From NCBI GenBank assembly GCA_022822665.1, contig JAJEAR010000024.1, positions 43,838 to 107,837 on the forward strand: a DNA stretch of 64,000 nucleotides, in the 5' to 3' direction. How positions within the stretch are numbered: position 1 is the first letter of the stretch; each line of letters begins with the position of its first letter. This DNA is from Alphaproteobacteria bacterium. Its GTDB lineage: Bacteria > Pseudomonadota > Alphaproteobacteria > Thalassobaculales > Thalassobaculaceae. The notes beneath the pieces are model-generated. The model was not told the DNA's origin. It made no database searches and worked only from the letters and a program-made list of their open reading frames with translations. This document shows positions 7,991 through 16,693 of the stretch, piece by piece. The translations under genes and the position numbers were made by a program.

Positions 7991-9222
7991 ACCCGGTTTC
8001 CCTCGCCTTTGCCTACCTGGCCGAGCGGCCGCTCGCGACGCTCCTCATCACCCTGCTGCTGGCACTCGGCGTCGGGACCATTTCGGCACTGCTTTCGTTC
8101 GATCACCAGTTCCGCGAACGGTTGCTGCGCGAGGCCCGCACTGTCCACCTGGTGGTCGGTTCCAAGGGCAGCCGGCTGCAACTGGTGCTGTCCTCGGTGC
8201 TTCACGTGGACTACCCGGCGGGCAACATCCCCTGGAACGAGGCTGCTCTCCTGCTCGATCACCCCGCTGTCAGCCGGGCGATTCCGGTCTCTCTCGGAGA
8301 CAGTGTCGGCGCGTTCAGGGTCGTGGGGACGACCGGCGTGTTCCTCGAGGCCGCCGGCGCGCATCTTGCGAGCGGTCGGGCCTGGGACGGAACCTTCGAA
8401 GCGGTCCTCGGCGCCACCGCGGCACGGGAACTCGGACTTGAGGTGGATGATGTCTTCGCGACCACGCACGGCGTGGGGACCGGTGGACCCGAACACGGGC
8501 ACGACAACTACACCGTCACCGGTGTCCTTGCCCCGACCGGCGGTGTCGCCGACCGGCTTGTCCTGACCTCGCTCGAGAGCATCTGGGAAGTCCACGACCA
8601 GCCGACCCCGACCGCCGGAAACGGGGATGCCGCCGCGAGGAACGGGGGCAACACCGCTGGCCCGCGCGCGCGGCAGGATGCCGAGATCACGGCGCTGCTG
8701 CTGACGTTCCATTCGCCGGTCAGCATGCTCAGGCTCGCCCCTGAAATCGACCGGCACAGCGCGATGATCACGGCCTCGCCGGCGGTGGAGATCGGCCGGC
8801 TGTTCGCCCTGCTCGCACCCGCCCTCGACGTGCTGCGCGGCTTCGGAGCCGTTCTGATGGCCGGTGCCGCACTGGCGGTCTTCACCACGCTCACCGCGGC
8901 GCTGGAACTGCGTCAGCGCGACATCGCGATCCTGCGCGCCCTCGGGGCGGTCCGGACATGGACCGCCGGCGTGCTCCTCGCGGAGGCACTGATCCTGACC
9001 CTGGCCGGAACCCTGCTCGGATTTGCGCTCGGGCACGGCGCGCTCGCGGTCATCGGCAATGTCATCCCGGAGGCGGGCAATGCCGGCCTGTCCGGGCTGG
9101 TGGCGGCACCAGGGGAAGCATGGCTGTTTCTCGCCGCACTCCTGACCGGGCTGGTTTCCGCGGGCGTGCCGCTGCTGCGGGCGAGCCGCGCCAGCCTCTC
9201 CGAAACCCTTGCCCGAAACTGA
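7987..9222 (+). CDS. FtsX-like ABC transporter permease
   Basis: An inner-membrane protein of about 411 residues: one N-terminal membrane segment, a large periplasmic domain, and three C-terminal membrane segments in the FtsX arrangement, with the conserved segment LELRQRDIAILRALGA near residue 310. The GTG at 7987 overlaps the ATPase stop codon by 4 bases and is preferred; a GTG at 7978 is also possible. The next gene encodes an exported DUF3299 protein, an arrangement that recurs in alphaproteobacteria as ATPase, permease and small periplasmic protein. An asparagine, glycine and alanine-rich loop around residues 215-230 is probably periplasmic linker. Substrate unknown. Confidence 0.9.
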   Translation: MNPVSLAFAYLAERPLATLLITLLLALGVGTISALLSFDHQFRERLLREARTVHLVVGSKGSRLQLVLSSVLHVDYPAGNIPWNEAALLLDHPAVSRAIPVSLGDSVGAFRVVGTTGVFLEAAGAHLASGRAWDGTFEAVLGATAARELGLEVDDVFATTHGVGTGGPEHGHDNYTVTGVLAPTGGVADRLVLTSLESIWEVHDQPTPTAGNGDAAARNGGNTAGPRARQDAEITALLLTFHSPVSMLRLAPEIDRHSAMITASPAVEIGRLFALLAPALDVLRGFGAVLMAGAALAVFTTLTAALELRQRDIAILRALGAVRTWTAGVLLAEALILTLAGTLLGFALGHGALAVIGNVIPEAGNAGLSGLVAAPGEAWLFLAALLTGLVSAGVPLLRASRASLSETLARN

Positions 9223-9331
9223 CCGCTGGTTCAGCATGGAACAGGTTCGCGCAAGGCCGAAACGGAGTGCGACCGGGGCAGCCCGGCGCGTGTCCGGGAC
9301 CGGCCGCGCAGACGGACAGTGGGGGACAGCA

Positions 9332-9814
9332 ATGCCGGTGCTCACGATGCTACTGGCGCTCTTGATGGCGGGTGCAATGCCGGCCGCGGCACAGCAGGCG
9401 GATGTGCCAGATCACGTGGTGCACAACAAGCCGATCGATGCCGATGGCGCCATCCGCTGGGACGCACTCGCCAACATGGAGATCCGCGTCGAGACCCCGG
9501 CGCCGTTGCAGACCATCTTCCACCGGGAGTTTACGCCGGAAATCAAGGCGCTCGGCGGAACGATCGTCCGTCTCAAGGGGTTCATGTACCCGTTGACGGC
9601 AGGCGAGGCCCATACCGGGTTCCTGCTCTCGGCCCTGCCCCCGTCCTGCCCGTTCTGCCTGCCGGGATCGGCGACGACCCTGATCGACATCATTGCGTCC
9701 GAACCGGTCACCTACGTGCTCGAACCGGTCATGCTCGAAGGTCGTCTCGTCTTGCTCGAGGACGACATCACCGGCCTGTACTACCGGCTCACCGAGGCAC
9801 GGCAGGTCGGATAG
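9332..9814 (+). CDS. Exported DUF3299-domain protein
   Basis: A 160-residue protein whose first 21 residues form a Sec signal peptide ending AAAQQ. The mature part matches the DUF3299 pattern as I recall it: IKALGGTIVRLKGFMYPL followed by FLLSALPPSCPFC, with a CxxC-like cysteine pair, and ending in a short beta-rich segment. Proteins of this type are usually encoded with FtsX/LolD-like ABC genes and are thought to bind metal or redox partners, but no function is proven. The start at 9332 was chosen for the signal peptide; the longer frame from 9209 adds an arginine-rich extension with no ribosome site. Its TAG stop directly abuts the recJ stop on the other strand. Confidence 0.75.
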   Translation: MPVLTMLLALLMAGAMPAAAQQADVPDHVVHNKPIDADGAIRWDALANMEIRVETPAPLQTIFHREFTPEIKALGGTIVRLKGFMYPLTAGEAHTGFLLSALPPSCPFCLPGSATTLIDIIASEPVTYVLEPVMLEGRLVLLEDDITGLYYRLTEARQVG

Positions 9815-11599
9815 TCACACGCCCGTGTTCGCGGCAACATCGTCGATGAACACCCGTATCCGCGCCTGCCCGCCCCACTCGTCGAGGCGCAGGTGACCGG
9901 CCACGTGCAGGGAACTCCCGGAGTGTGCGAGCAGCGCCGGTCCCAGTTCGCTGTCAAGCGCCCGGAAGGCGATCGCCTGAACACGTGCCCCGTCCTCGCC
10001 GGCCAGAACACAACGCACATGCCGCGTGCCCACCACGTCGGCCCGCACGATCCGCGCTCCCGTGATCGCAAATCGCGGTTCGGGATTGCCCGAACCAAAC
10101 GGGCCAAGCCGGGCGATGGCTTCGATAACCTCGCGCCGTGCTCCCGCGGGAGCGAGCACGCCGTCAATGGCCAGTTCGGGTACCAGGGGGGCGCCGTCCC
10201 GCTGCTCGGCGAGCCGCGCGGCAAGGAATGCCCTGAGGTCGGCGAGGTGGCTGGCCTGCAGGCTGAACCCGGCCGCCATCTCGTGACCGCCGCCAGCGGT
10301 CAGGATCCCGTGCTGGCGTGCGGTGATGATCGCGGTGCCGAGGTCGAAGCCGGGCATGGAGCGGCCCGAACCCTTGCCGAGACCATCATTGAGCGAGACA
10401 ACGCACGCCGGGCGCTGATAGCGTTCACGCAACCGGCCGGCGACGATGCCGATCACGCCCTGGTGCCAGTCCTGCCCGGCAACGACGATGACCGACTGGT
10501 TGTTGCCGTGGCGCTCCACCTGGGCGCACGCGGCTTCCAGCACCGATTTCTCGATGTCCCTGCGCTCGGCGTTGCGTTCCTCCAGCACCTGCGCGATCGC
10601 GGCCGCCTCGTCGAAATCCTCGAGCACGAGCAACCGGGCTCCCATATCCGATTCGCCCACGCGCCCGGCGGCGTTGATCCTGGGTCCGAGCACGTATCCC
10701 AGGTCCGACGCCTCGGGACGCCGGGCGAGCCGCGCAACCCGCCTCAAGGCACGCAGTCCGGGGTTTCGGCCGCGTCCCATGACCTTGAGACCCTGGGTCA
10801 CGAGGGTCCGGTTCAGCCCGTGCAGCGGAACCACGTCGCACACGGTTCCCAGCGCCACCAGGTCGAGCAGGGCCAGCAGGTCGGGTTCCGGCCGACCCTC
10901 CCCGTACCATCCCTTCGCACGCAGCGAACGGTTCAGTGCCACCACCACGAGGTAGGTGACCCCGACCGCGGCGAGGTGGCCGAGGGATCCGTCCTCATCG
11001 AGCCGGTTCGGGTTGATCACGGCGATGACCCGCGGAAGCACCGGTTCGGCCATATGATGGTCGACCACGATGATATCGAGTCCGTCGTCCGCCGCCGCAC
11101 CGAGCACGTCATGGGCCATGGTTCCGCAATCGAGCGTCACCACGAGGGCCGCGCCCCGTTCCCGCAATCCGGCCAGCGCCCGCTCGTTCGGTCCGTACCC
11201 CTCGGTCACGCGGTCGGGCACATGCACGAGGGTGTTCGCTCCGGCCGCGCGCAGGAAACGGACCAGCACCGCCGAGGACGTTGCGCCGTCGACATCGTAG
11301 TCGGCGAGGATCCCGATGGTCTCACCGTCCAGCACAGCGCGGGTGAGCCGGTCGACACCCGCCTGCATGTCGCACAACACCATCGGGTCAGGAAGATCCG
11401 TGCGCAGGGTCGGCGCCAGGAAACGCTCGGCGTTGTCGAGCGTCATGCCGCGTGAGGCCAGGACACGGGCAGCCAGGTCGGGGAGTCCGTGACGCTGGGA
11501 AATCGTCAGCGCTATCCGTTCCGCCTCGCGGTCGCAGGTACCGCGGTTCCACCAGCGCCTGCCCGTGACCGACCGTTCGACGTCGAGAAACGGTTGCAT
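9815..11599 (-). CDS. recJ: Single-stranded-DNA-specific exonuclease RecJ
   Basis: A 594-residue DHH-family 5'-3' exonuclease acting on single-stranded DNA in recombination and mismatch repair. The DHH motifs are visible: ADYDVDGATSSAV near residue 101, VTLDCG near 155, and VVDHHMAE near 177. DHHA1 and the C-terminal OB-type domain follow (GGGHEMAAGF near residue 425), with normal full length. It lies 7 bases downstream of glpX and so is probably the last gene of a hom-glpX-recJ transcript, an order found across alphaproteobacteria. It converges with the DUF3299 gene with no space between the stops. Confidence 0.97.
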   Translation of the reverse strand: MQPFLDVERSVTGRRWWNRGTCDREAERIALTISQRHGLPDLAARVLASRGMTLDNAERFLAPTLRTDLPDPMVLCDMQAGVDRLTRAVLDGETIGILADYDVDGATSSAVLVRFLRAAGANTLVHVPDRVTEGYGPNERALAGLRERGAALVVTLDCGTMAHDVLGAAADDGLDIIVVDHHMAEPVLPRVIAVINPNRLDEDGSLGHLAAVGVTYLVVVALNRSLRAKGWYGEGRPEPDLLALLDLVALGTVCDVVPLHGLNRTLVTQGLKVMGRGRNPGLRALRRVARLARRPEASDLGYVLGPRINAAGRVGESDMGARLLVLEDFDEAAAIAQVLEERNAERRDIEKSVLEAACAQVERHGNNQSVIVVAGQDWHQGVIGIVAGRLRERYQRPACVVSLNDGLGKGSGRSMPGFDLGTAIITARQHGILTAGGGHEMAAGFSLQASHLADLRAFLAARLAEQRDGAPLVPELAIDGVLAPAGARREVIEAIARLGPFGSGNPEPRFAITGARIVRADVVGTRHVRCVLAGEDGARVQAIAFRALDSELGPALLAHSGSSLHVAGHLRLDEWGGQARIRVFIDDVAANTGV

Positions 11600-11606
11600 C
11601 GCACGC

Positions 11607-12590
11607 CTATCCCGCGGGTTCGGCCGGCTTGCGTGTCCAGTCGTGATCCGCCTCGATGGTCCGGACGGTCCCGGTCTTGGACCGCATGACGATCGAGTGG
11701 GTCGCCGCCCCGCCGGGGAACCGCCGGACTCCGCGAAGCATCGCGCCGGTGGTTACTCCGGTCGCGGCAAACATCACGTCGCCGCCCGCGAGTTCGAGCA
11801 GGCCGTACTTGCGATCAAGGTCGTCGATGCCGAGCTTCCGCGCCCGGCCCGTTTCGTCATCGTTGCGAAACAGCAGCCGCCCCTGCATCTGGCCGCCGAT
11901 GCAGCGCAGCGCCGCCGCGGCGAGCACGCCTTCCGGCGCCCCGCCCGATCCCATGTAGATGTCGACGCCACTGTCCTGCTGTGCGGTAGCAATCACTCCC
12001 GACACGTCGCCGTCCGAGATCAGCATGATCCGGGCACCGACTTCGCGGACCGCGCCGATCAGCTGCGAATGCCGCGGGCGGTCGAGGATGCACACCACCA
12101 GGTCGGTGGTTCCGATACCCCGGGCTTCGGCCAGCGCATGCAGGTTTTCGGCAACCGAACGGTCGAGATCGACCACCCCTTCCGGCAGACCGCCGCCGAC
12201 CGCGATCTTGTCCATGTAGACATCAGGCGCGTTCAGGAACCCGCCCCGGTTGGCCATGGCGATGACGGCAAGGGCGTTCGGGCCACCCTTGGCCGTAATC
12301 GTCGTGCCTTCCAGGGGATCGAGCGCGATGTCGATGGCGGGGCCGCCCGCTCCCACCTTCTCGCCGATGTAGAGCATCGGCGCCTCGTCGCGTTCGCCCT
12401 CGCCGATCACCACGGTGCCGTCGATCTCGAGGGCATTCAGCGCCCGGCGCATGGCGTCGACCGCCGCCTGGTCGGCCGCCTTCTCGTCACCCCGGCCCAT
12501 CAGCCTGGACGCGGCAATCGCGGCCGTCTCGGTCACCCGCACCGCCTCAAGCGCGAGGTTGCGGTCCATCGCAAATTCGCCTTCACTCAT
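11607..12590 (-). CDS. glpX: Class II fructose-1,6-bisphosphatase
   Basis: A 327-residue GlpX-type phosphatase that converts fructose 1,6-bisphosphate to fructose 6-phosphate in gluconeogenesis. The metal and substrate signatures are seen as VIGEGERDEAPML near residue 60, DPLEGTTI near 91, and ISDGDVSGVI near 190, with YMGSGGAPEGVLAAAA near 212. Full length for the family. It sits between hom and recJ on the same strand with a 7-base gap to recJ and 56 bases to hom. Some alphaproteobacterial members also have sedoheptulose-bisphosphatase activity. Confidence 0.97.
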   Translation of the reverse strand: MSEGEFAMDRNLALEAVRVTETAAIAASRLMGRGDEKAADQAAVDAMRRALNALEIDGTVVIGEGERDEAPMLYIGEKVGAGGPAIDIALDPLEGTTITAKGGPNALAVIAMANRGGFLNAPDVYMDKIAVGGGLPEGVVDLDRSVAENLHALAEARGIGTTDLVVCILDRPRHSQLIGAVREVGARIMLISDGDVSGVIATAQQDSGVDIYMGSGGAPEGVLAAAALRCIGGQMQGRLLFRNDDETGRARKLGIDDLDRKYGLLELAGGDVMFAATGVTTGAMLRGVRRFPGGAATHSIVMRSKTGTVRTIEADHDWTRKPAEPAG

Positions 12591-12646
12591 GACACGTTCC
12601 CCGCGTGTGAACTCCGTTCGGGAGCACTGCCGGCCGACCGGCCGGT

Positions 12647-13939
12647 TCAGATCGCCTCGATGGGAAGGATTCTCGGCTCCTCGACAACCGAATCAAGGGT
12701 GCGGATCCGGGCGATCGAACGCCGGATCGCGGCTTCCCCGGTCTCGTGCGTGGTCAGCACGACCGGAACCCGTTCGTCCGGGTCGCGGCCGCGCTGGATC
12801 ATGGCCTCCACCGACACCCGCTCGTCGCGGAACACCGCGGTCAGGTCGGCGAGTACGCCGGGGCGGTCGATGACCATGAGGCGCAGGTAATATGACCCGG
12901 TCAGCGAATCGATTCCGGCGACCGGCGGATCGCGCAGCAGCGAACCGGCAATCCCGAACACCGGTACCTGGCGACCGGCGGCGATGTCGACCAGGTCACC
13001 GATGACCGCGGACGCGGTTGGCCCGGCACCGGCGCCGCGGCCGTAGAGCAGAGACGCGCCGACCGGAACACTGTCCATGGCCACCGCATTGAAGACATCG
13101 CCGACCTGCGCGATCTGTGCCGACACCGGTACCATGCACGGCCTGACCCTTTGCTGCACCTGCTCGCCCTGTCGTTCCGCTATGCCCAGAAGCTTGATGC
13201 GATAGCCCAGTTCCTCGGCAAACTCGAGGTCCAGTGGCGAGACGTGCCGGATCCCCTCGACATGGATCGACTCGAAACTGACAGTCGTTCCGAAGGCGAT
13301 TGCGGCCAGGATCGCGAGCTTGTGCGCCGTATCGGTCCCGTCGATGTCGAAGGCCGGATCGGCCTCCGCGTAGCCGAGCCGCTGCGCTTCGGCGAGCACG
13401 TCGTCGAAGGCCCGTCCGGTGTCGCGCATCACCGACAGGATATAGTTGCAGGTCCCGTTCAGGATGCCGTAGACCCGCGAGATCTCGTTGGCGGCCAGAG
13501 CCTCCCGCATGGCCTTGATCACGGGAACCCCGCCTGCCACGGCCGCCTCGAAGCACAACGGGATCCCCGCGCTCTCGGCCATCCGCGCCAGGACGGTTCC
13601 ATTGTGCGCGATCAGTGCCTTGTTGGCGGTGACCACCGGCTTGCCGCGACGAAGCGCGCCTTCCACCGTGTCCCGTGCAACGCCGTCGGCGCCGCCGATC
13701 AGTTCGACAACCACGTCGACATCGTCGCGCCCGCCGAGTTCGCGGGCATCGTCACACCACGCAATGCGATCGAGGTCGAGACCCCGGTCCCGGTGCCTGT
13801 CCCGCGCGCTCACCGCGGTGACGACAAGGTTGCGTCCGCACTTGCGTTCGAGCATCGGGGCCGATGCCTGCAGGAGCCGCACGGTCTCCGCACCGACGGT
13901 GCCGAGACCGGCAACCCCGATCCTGAGTTCATTGCCCAT
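12647..13939 (-). CDS. hom: Homoserine dehydrogenase
   Basis: A 430-residue NAD(P)-dependent enzyme that makes homoserine from aspartate semialdehyde on the way to threonine and methionine. The N-terminal Rossmann motif reads GVAGLGTVGAETV, the catalytic domain includes GILNGTCNYILSVM and the AYADPAFDIDG-like segment, and the C-terminal ACT regulatory domain starts near residue 350 (YYLRLMVIDRPGVLADLTAVF), so feedback control by threonine is expected. It lies 42 bases downstream of the OmpA-like lipoprotein gene; the aminotransferase that precedes hom in many alphaproteobacteria is absent here. Confidence 0.97.
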   Translation of the reverse strand: MGNELRIGVAGLGTVGAETVRLLQASAPMLERKCGRNLVVTAVSARDRHRDRGLDLDRIAWCDDARELGGRDDVDVVVELIGGADGVARDTVEGALRRGKPVVTANKALIAHNGTVLARMAESAGIPLCFEAAVAGGVPVIKAMREALAANEISRVYGILNGTCNYILSVMRDTGRAFDDVLAEAQRLGYAEADPAFDIDGTDTAHKLAILAAIAFGTTVSFESIHVEGIRHVSPLDLEFAEELGYRIKLLGIAERQGEQVQQRVRPCMVPVSAQIAQVGDVFNAVAMDSVPVGASLLYGRGAGAGPTASAVIGDLVDIAAGRQVPVFGIAGSLLRDPPVAGIDSLTGSYYLRLMVIDRPGVLADLTAVFRDERVSVEAMIQRGRDPDERVPVVLTTHETGEAAIRRSIARIRTLDSVVEEPRILPIEAI

Positions 13940-13981
13940 TACCTGCCGCTCCCTGCTCCAGCCGCGCAGCCCAGCCGTCCG

Positions 13982-14884
13982 TCAGGAGGCTTCGAGGAAT
14001 ATGTCCGCGCGCCGGCTGCCAGCCTCGTCGCCTGCGCCCGGCCGAGCGGCGCCCGCCGCTTCGACCGTGACCCGGTGGCGCGGGACTCCGTGACGCGCGA
14101 GGACCTCGGCGACGCTGCTGGCGCGTTCGAGAGAGGTCCTGAAATTCGCCAGCAGCGCACGGACCGCATCGCCGGTTGCGGTTCGCGCCGAGGCGTGGCC
14201 GACGACCCGGACCCGGAAGTCGTACCGCGTCACCTGCGCCGCCAGCCCGGCAACCAGTCGCCGGTCCTCCCGCGACAGTTGCGTGGTGCCATGGGCAAAC
14301 CGGACCACGCCGGCCAGACCCGGTGAGGGCGCCTGCGCAGTCACCGGCCGCACCGGGGCCAGCTCGTGAGGCGACGGCGCCACAAGCACGGCCGGCTCCC
14401 CCGTGGCGTCGACCGCCGCGGTGGCCGTGTCCGGCTGCATGACGGAACGCGTACCGGTGTCCCGCGGAGGCGGTTCGTCCGAGGCGCTGGCCACCGGGCT
14501 GGCGGGCGCCGCATTCGGCCACAGGCTGGATCGCTTGCCGGTGCCCCGGGGAGAAGGAGGCTGCGGTTCGTCCGAAAGCCATCGGCTGCGGTCCTGTTCG
14601 AGTTTCCTGAGCAGCCGCTCGCGCTCCGTCGGTGTCGATGGCGCCACGGTTCCCACCGGAACCGTGTTCAGGTCGGGATACGTCGCCGGTGGCGGAGGCG
14701 GACCTTCTTCCTCAACTCCGCTACCGAACACCTTGCTGACGGTGTCGGTCGTGCTCTTGAGCCAGCCAACAGGACTGATCACGTCGCCGAACTGGGCGCC
14801 GGGTGAACACGACGCGCCAGCCATGACGAGGCAGGCAATCGCGCCTGCGCGCCAGAACCGTGTCACGATCCTGCCGGCGTCCAT
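13982..14884 (-). CDS. OmpA-domain lipoprotein
   Basis: A 300-residue protein with a signal sequence and a lipobox-like GASC at about residues 23-26, followed by a long proline, serine and threonine-rich linker (residues 55-200) and a C-terminal OmpA-like peptidoglycan-binding domain from about residue 210 (VRFAHGTTQLSREDRRLV, then RVVGHASA). It should sit in the envelope and tether to peptidoglycan. The mature start FGDVISPVGWLKS resembles the end of the small lipoprotein encoded just upstream. The start at 14884 gives a clean signal peptide; longer in-frame extensions are arginine-rich and lack a ribosome site. The -3 residue of the lipobox is Gly, which is unusual. Confidence 0.75.
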   Translation of the reverse strand: MDAGRIVTRFWRAGAIACLVMAGASCSPGAQFGDVISPVGWLKSTTDTVSKVFGSGVEEEGPPPPPATYPDLNTVPVGTVAPSTPTERERLLRKLEQDRSRWLSDEPQPPSPRGTGKRSSLWPNAAPASPVASASDEPPPRDTGTRSVMQPDTATAAVDATGEPAVLVAPSPHELAPVRPVTAQAPSPGLAGVVRFAHGTTQLSREDRRLVAGLAAQVTRYDFRVRVVGHASARTATGDAVRALLANFRTSLERASSVAEVLARHGVPRHRVTVEAAGAARPGAGDEAGSRRADIFLEAS

Positions 14885-14984
14885 TGGCCATGTCTCCACG
14901 GAACGCGCACGGGCCGACGATGGTGCCGGGCGCTCCGCAGCCGATAAGTGGCCATCCCCCGACGTCGGCCGGCTACCCAAGAAC

Positions 14985-15137
14985 TCAGCTGAACGGGTTG
15001 ATAGCGTCGATCCAGTCCCCGATTGTCGAACAGCCCGAGACACCAGTCGTCAGCGCGACCAGACCGAAGCCCAGCAGGATCCTGCGGTACAGTTGCCGCA
15101 CCTGGAACGTGGGCTGGCGTGCGAAAATGCTCTTCAT
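14985..15137 (-). CDS. Small lipoprotein, 50 residues
   Basis: A short gene for a 50-residue protein with a basic N-terminus, a hydrophobic stretch (about residues 20-32) and a perfect lipobox VSGC at residues 33-36. The mature peptide is only about 15 residues and ends DAINPFS. A good ribosome site GGAGGACG lies about 10 bases upstream. It is 100 bases upstream of the OmpA-domain lipoprotein on the same strand, and the two mature N-termini look alike in content (a GDxI motif followed by NP or SP and an aromatic), which suggests a common origin or joint function in the outer membrane. Family not recognised. Confidence 0.6.
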   Translation of the reverse strand: MKSIFARQPTFQVRQLYRRILLGFGLVALTTGVSGCSTIGDWIDAINPFS

Positions 15138-15699
15138 TTCTGGTCCGTCCTCCCGACAGTCACGGAAATGGAACACCGCTTGTATCATACTCCGCAGGTG
15201 CCGCAAGACCGAGCTTGGTTCCGCACCGTGCCCGCGCGCCGGAACCGGTCCGGAAAACCGGGGGCATGGCGGAAAACGCCGGGGAGGCGGAAAGCGGCCG
15301 CAGCCTTTCCGGATCACGGGTTCCCCCCGCGGAACAGGGAGACCGGAACCGGGCTCCCCGAACCCTCCGTCGCACCGGGCATTACGGACGGGCGCCCGCG
15401 TTACCCGTACAGCGGCCGATCTTCGCGGGTCGGACGGACACCCGCGACAGCGGCGTCGCCACCGTCGCTGCGAGGACATGGCGTCGCGTTTCCTGCCCGG
15501 CCACGGCAGCGGGACCCTCGACACCGGGCGGTATCCGCGGAAGGGCCGCGCACCCGGGACGACCGTGAACCCGCGCCGGAGATGCCCACAAGCGAGGCGA
15601 CGGTCAGGTCGGGAGCGCCGACACCGGGGCTGGACCACGGCCGTGCGCCCGGTATAGGCGTTACGCGGCCAGACCAGTCCGAACAGAGGAGAAAGCCGC
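15138..15699. other. GC-rich spacer, no gene seen
   Basis: About 560 bases between two divergent genes. Frames are open on both strands only because the stretch is extremely GC-rich; none has a good ribosome site or recognisable product. The 15150-15210 part is less GC-rich and may hold the lipoprotein promoter. Confidence 0.5.
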
Positions 15700-16347
15700 A
15701 TGGCCGATGCGCCACGGAATGACCGGTACCTGAGGGCCATCTACGAGACACGCGACCCCGGGAAAGTCCGCGACCTGTATGATCGCTGGGCCGAGTCCTA
15801 CGACACCGAACTGATCGACGAGAACGGCTACGCCCAGCCGGGCCGCTGCGCGGAAATGCTGGCGCGCCACCTGCCCGACCGGTCCGCGGCGATCCTCGAC
15901 ATCGGCTGCGGAACCGGCCTGGGAGCTGCCGCACTTGCCGAGGCCGGCTACACCCTCGTCGACGGCTGCGATTTTTCACCCGGCATGCTGGCCCGGTCGC
16001 GCGGGACCGGCCTCTATCGCCGGCTGTTCGAGGCCGATCTGAATACTCCGCCCCTGGATGCGGCCAGCGGCGCCTATGGTGCTGCCGTCGCCGTGGGCGT
16101 CTTCAGCTTCGGCCATGTCCTGCCGGATTCCCTCGACGAGATCCTGCGGGTCCTTTCGCCCGGCGCGCCGCTGGTCATCGGCCTGAACAGGCATTTCTAC
16201 GAGGAAGGGTCGCTGACCGCGAAGCTGGCGGCGCTCGCCGAGGAGGGTCGGATCGTCCGGCTCACCGAAGAGCACGGCGAACACATCAGGGGCACCGGCG
16301 TGACCGGCTGGGTCATCGCCGTGCGCAAGGCGGCGGAGCAAAACTGA
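15700..16347 (+). CDS. Class I SAM-dependent methyltransferase
   Basis: A 215-residue protein with a single Rossmann-like methyltransferase domain. Motif I is ILDIGCGTGLGAAALAEAGY near residue 66, motif II includes DGCDFSPGML, and a later AVAVGVFSFGHV segment corresponds to motif IV-post. An N-terminal helix VRDLYDRWAESYDTELIDENGY is typical of methyltransferases acting on small molecules or quinone-like compounds. Ribosome site GAGGAG lies 9 bases upstream. It stands alone; acceptor substrate unknown. Confidence 0.85.
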   Translation: MADAPRNDRYLRAIYETRDPGKVRDLYDRWAESYDTELIDENGYAQPGRCAEMLARHLPDRSAAILDIGCGTGLGAAALAEAGYTLVDGCDFSPGMLARSRGTGLYRRLFEADLNTPPLDAASGAYGAAVAVGVFSFGHVLPDSLDEILRVLSPGAPLVIGLNRHFYEEGSLTAKLAALAEEGRIVRLTEEHGEHIRGTGVTGWVIAVRKAAEQN

Positions 16348-16602
16348 GCACGGGCGCGGCTTCCCCGGCCCTTCCGCGCCTCTTTGCCGGCGCCTGTCCG
16401 CCCTGCGGCCATGTCCGGGGCGGACGAAACCCCGGCGACGCCGGCAGTAATGGCCTGCCGCCAGGCTCGCGGGGTCTCTGCGCGACCCGAACAGCGGCCG
16501 CGCCGGCAGGCGTCGCCGGGGCCATGCCGTTGCCTGCCCTTCCCGGCCCCGGCGAAACCGCCACGGTCCCGGTCCTGGCAAGTTTCTTGACAACGCCAGA
16601 TA

Positions 16603-16646
16603 TTGCACTGCAACATAATATGGCCAAGCCGATTGTGCAGTGCACA
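16603..16646. promoter_or_regulatory. Pair of TGC-N3-GCA palindromes upstream of phaC, probable PhaR operator
   Basis: Two perfect palindromes, TTGCACTGCAA at 16603-16613 and TGTGCAGTGCACA at 16634-16646, lie 48-90 bases upstream of the phaC start in a less GC-rich patch. Both fit the TGC-N3-GCA form recognised by the PHA-responsive repressor PhaR in alphaproteobacteria as recalled from work on Paracoccus and Rhodobacter. A TTGACA at 16587-16592 is close by but no -10 at a normal distance could be fixed. The rest of 16348-16602 holds no gene. Confidence 0.55.
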
Positions 16647-16693
16647 CATGACGGTCTGGTCCCTGCCATTTGCGAGCAACGGGGAGATGCACC

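Noticed and set aside
9893..11455. 520-codon frame antisense to recJ
   Set aside because: recJ is certain by its DHH motifs; the antisense product is low-complexity and unrecognisable.
16587..16619. TTGACA with CATAAT as a phaC promoter
   Set aside because: The spacing is 21 bases, too long for a standard promoter, so it was not called.
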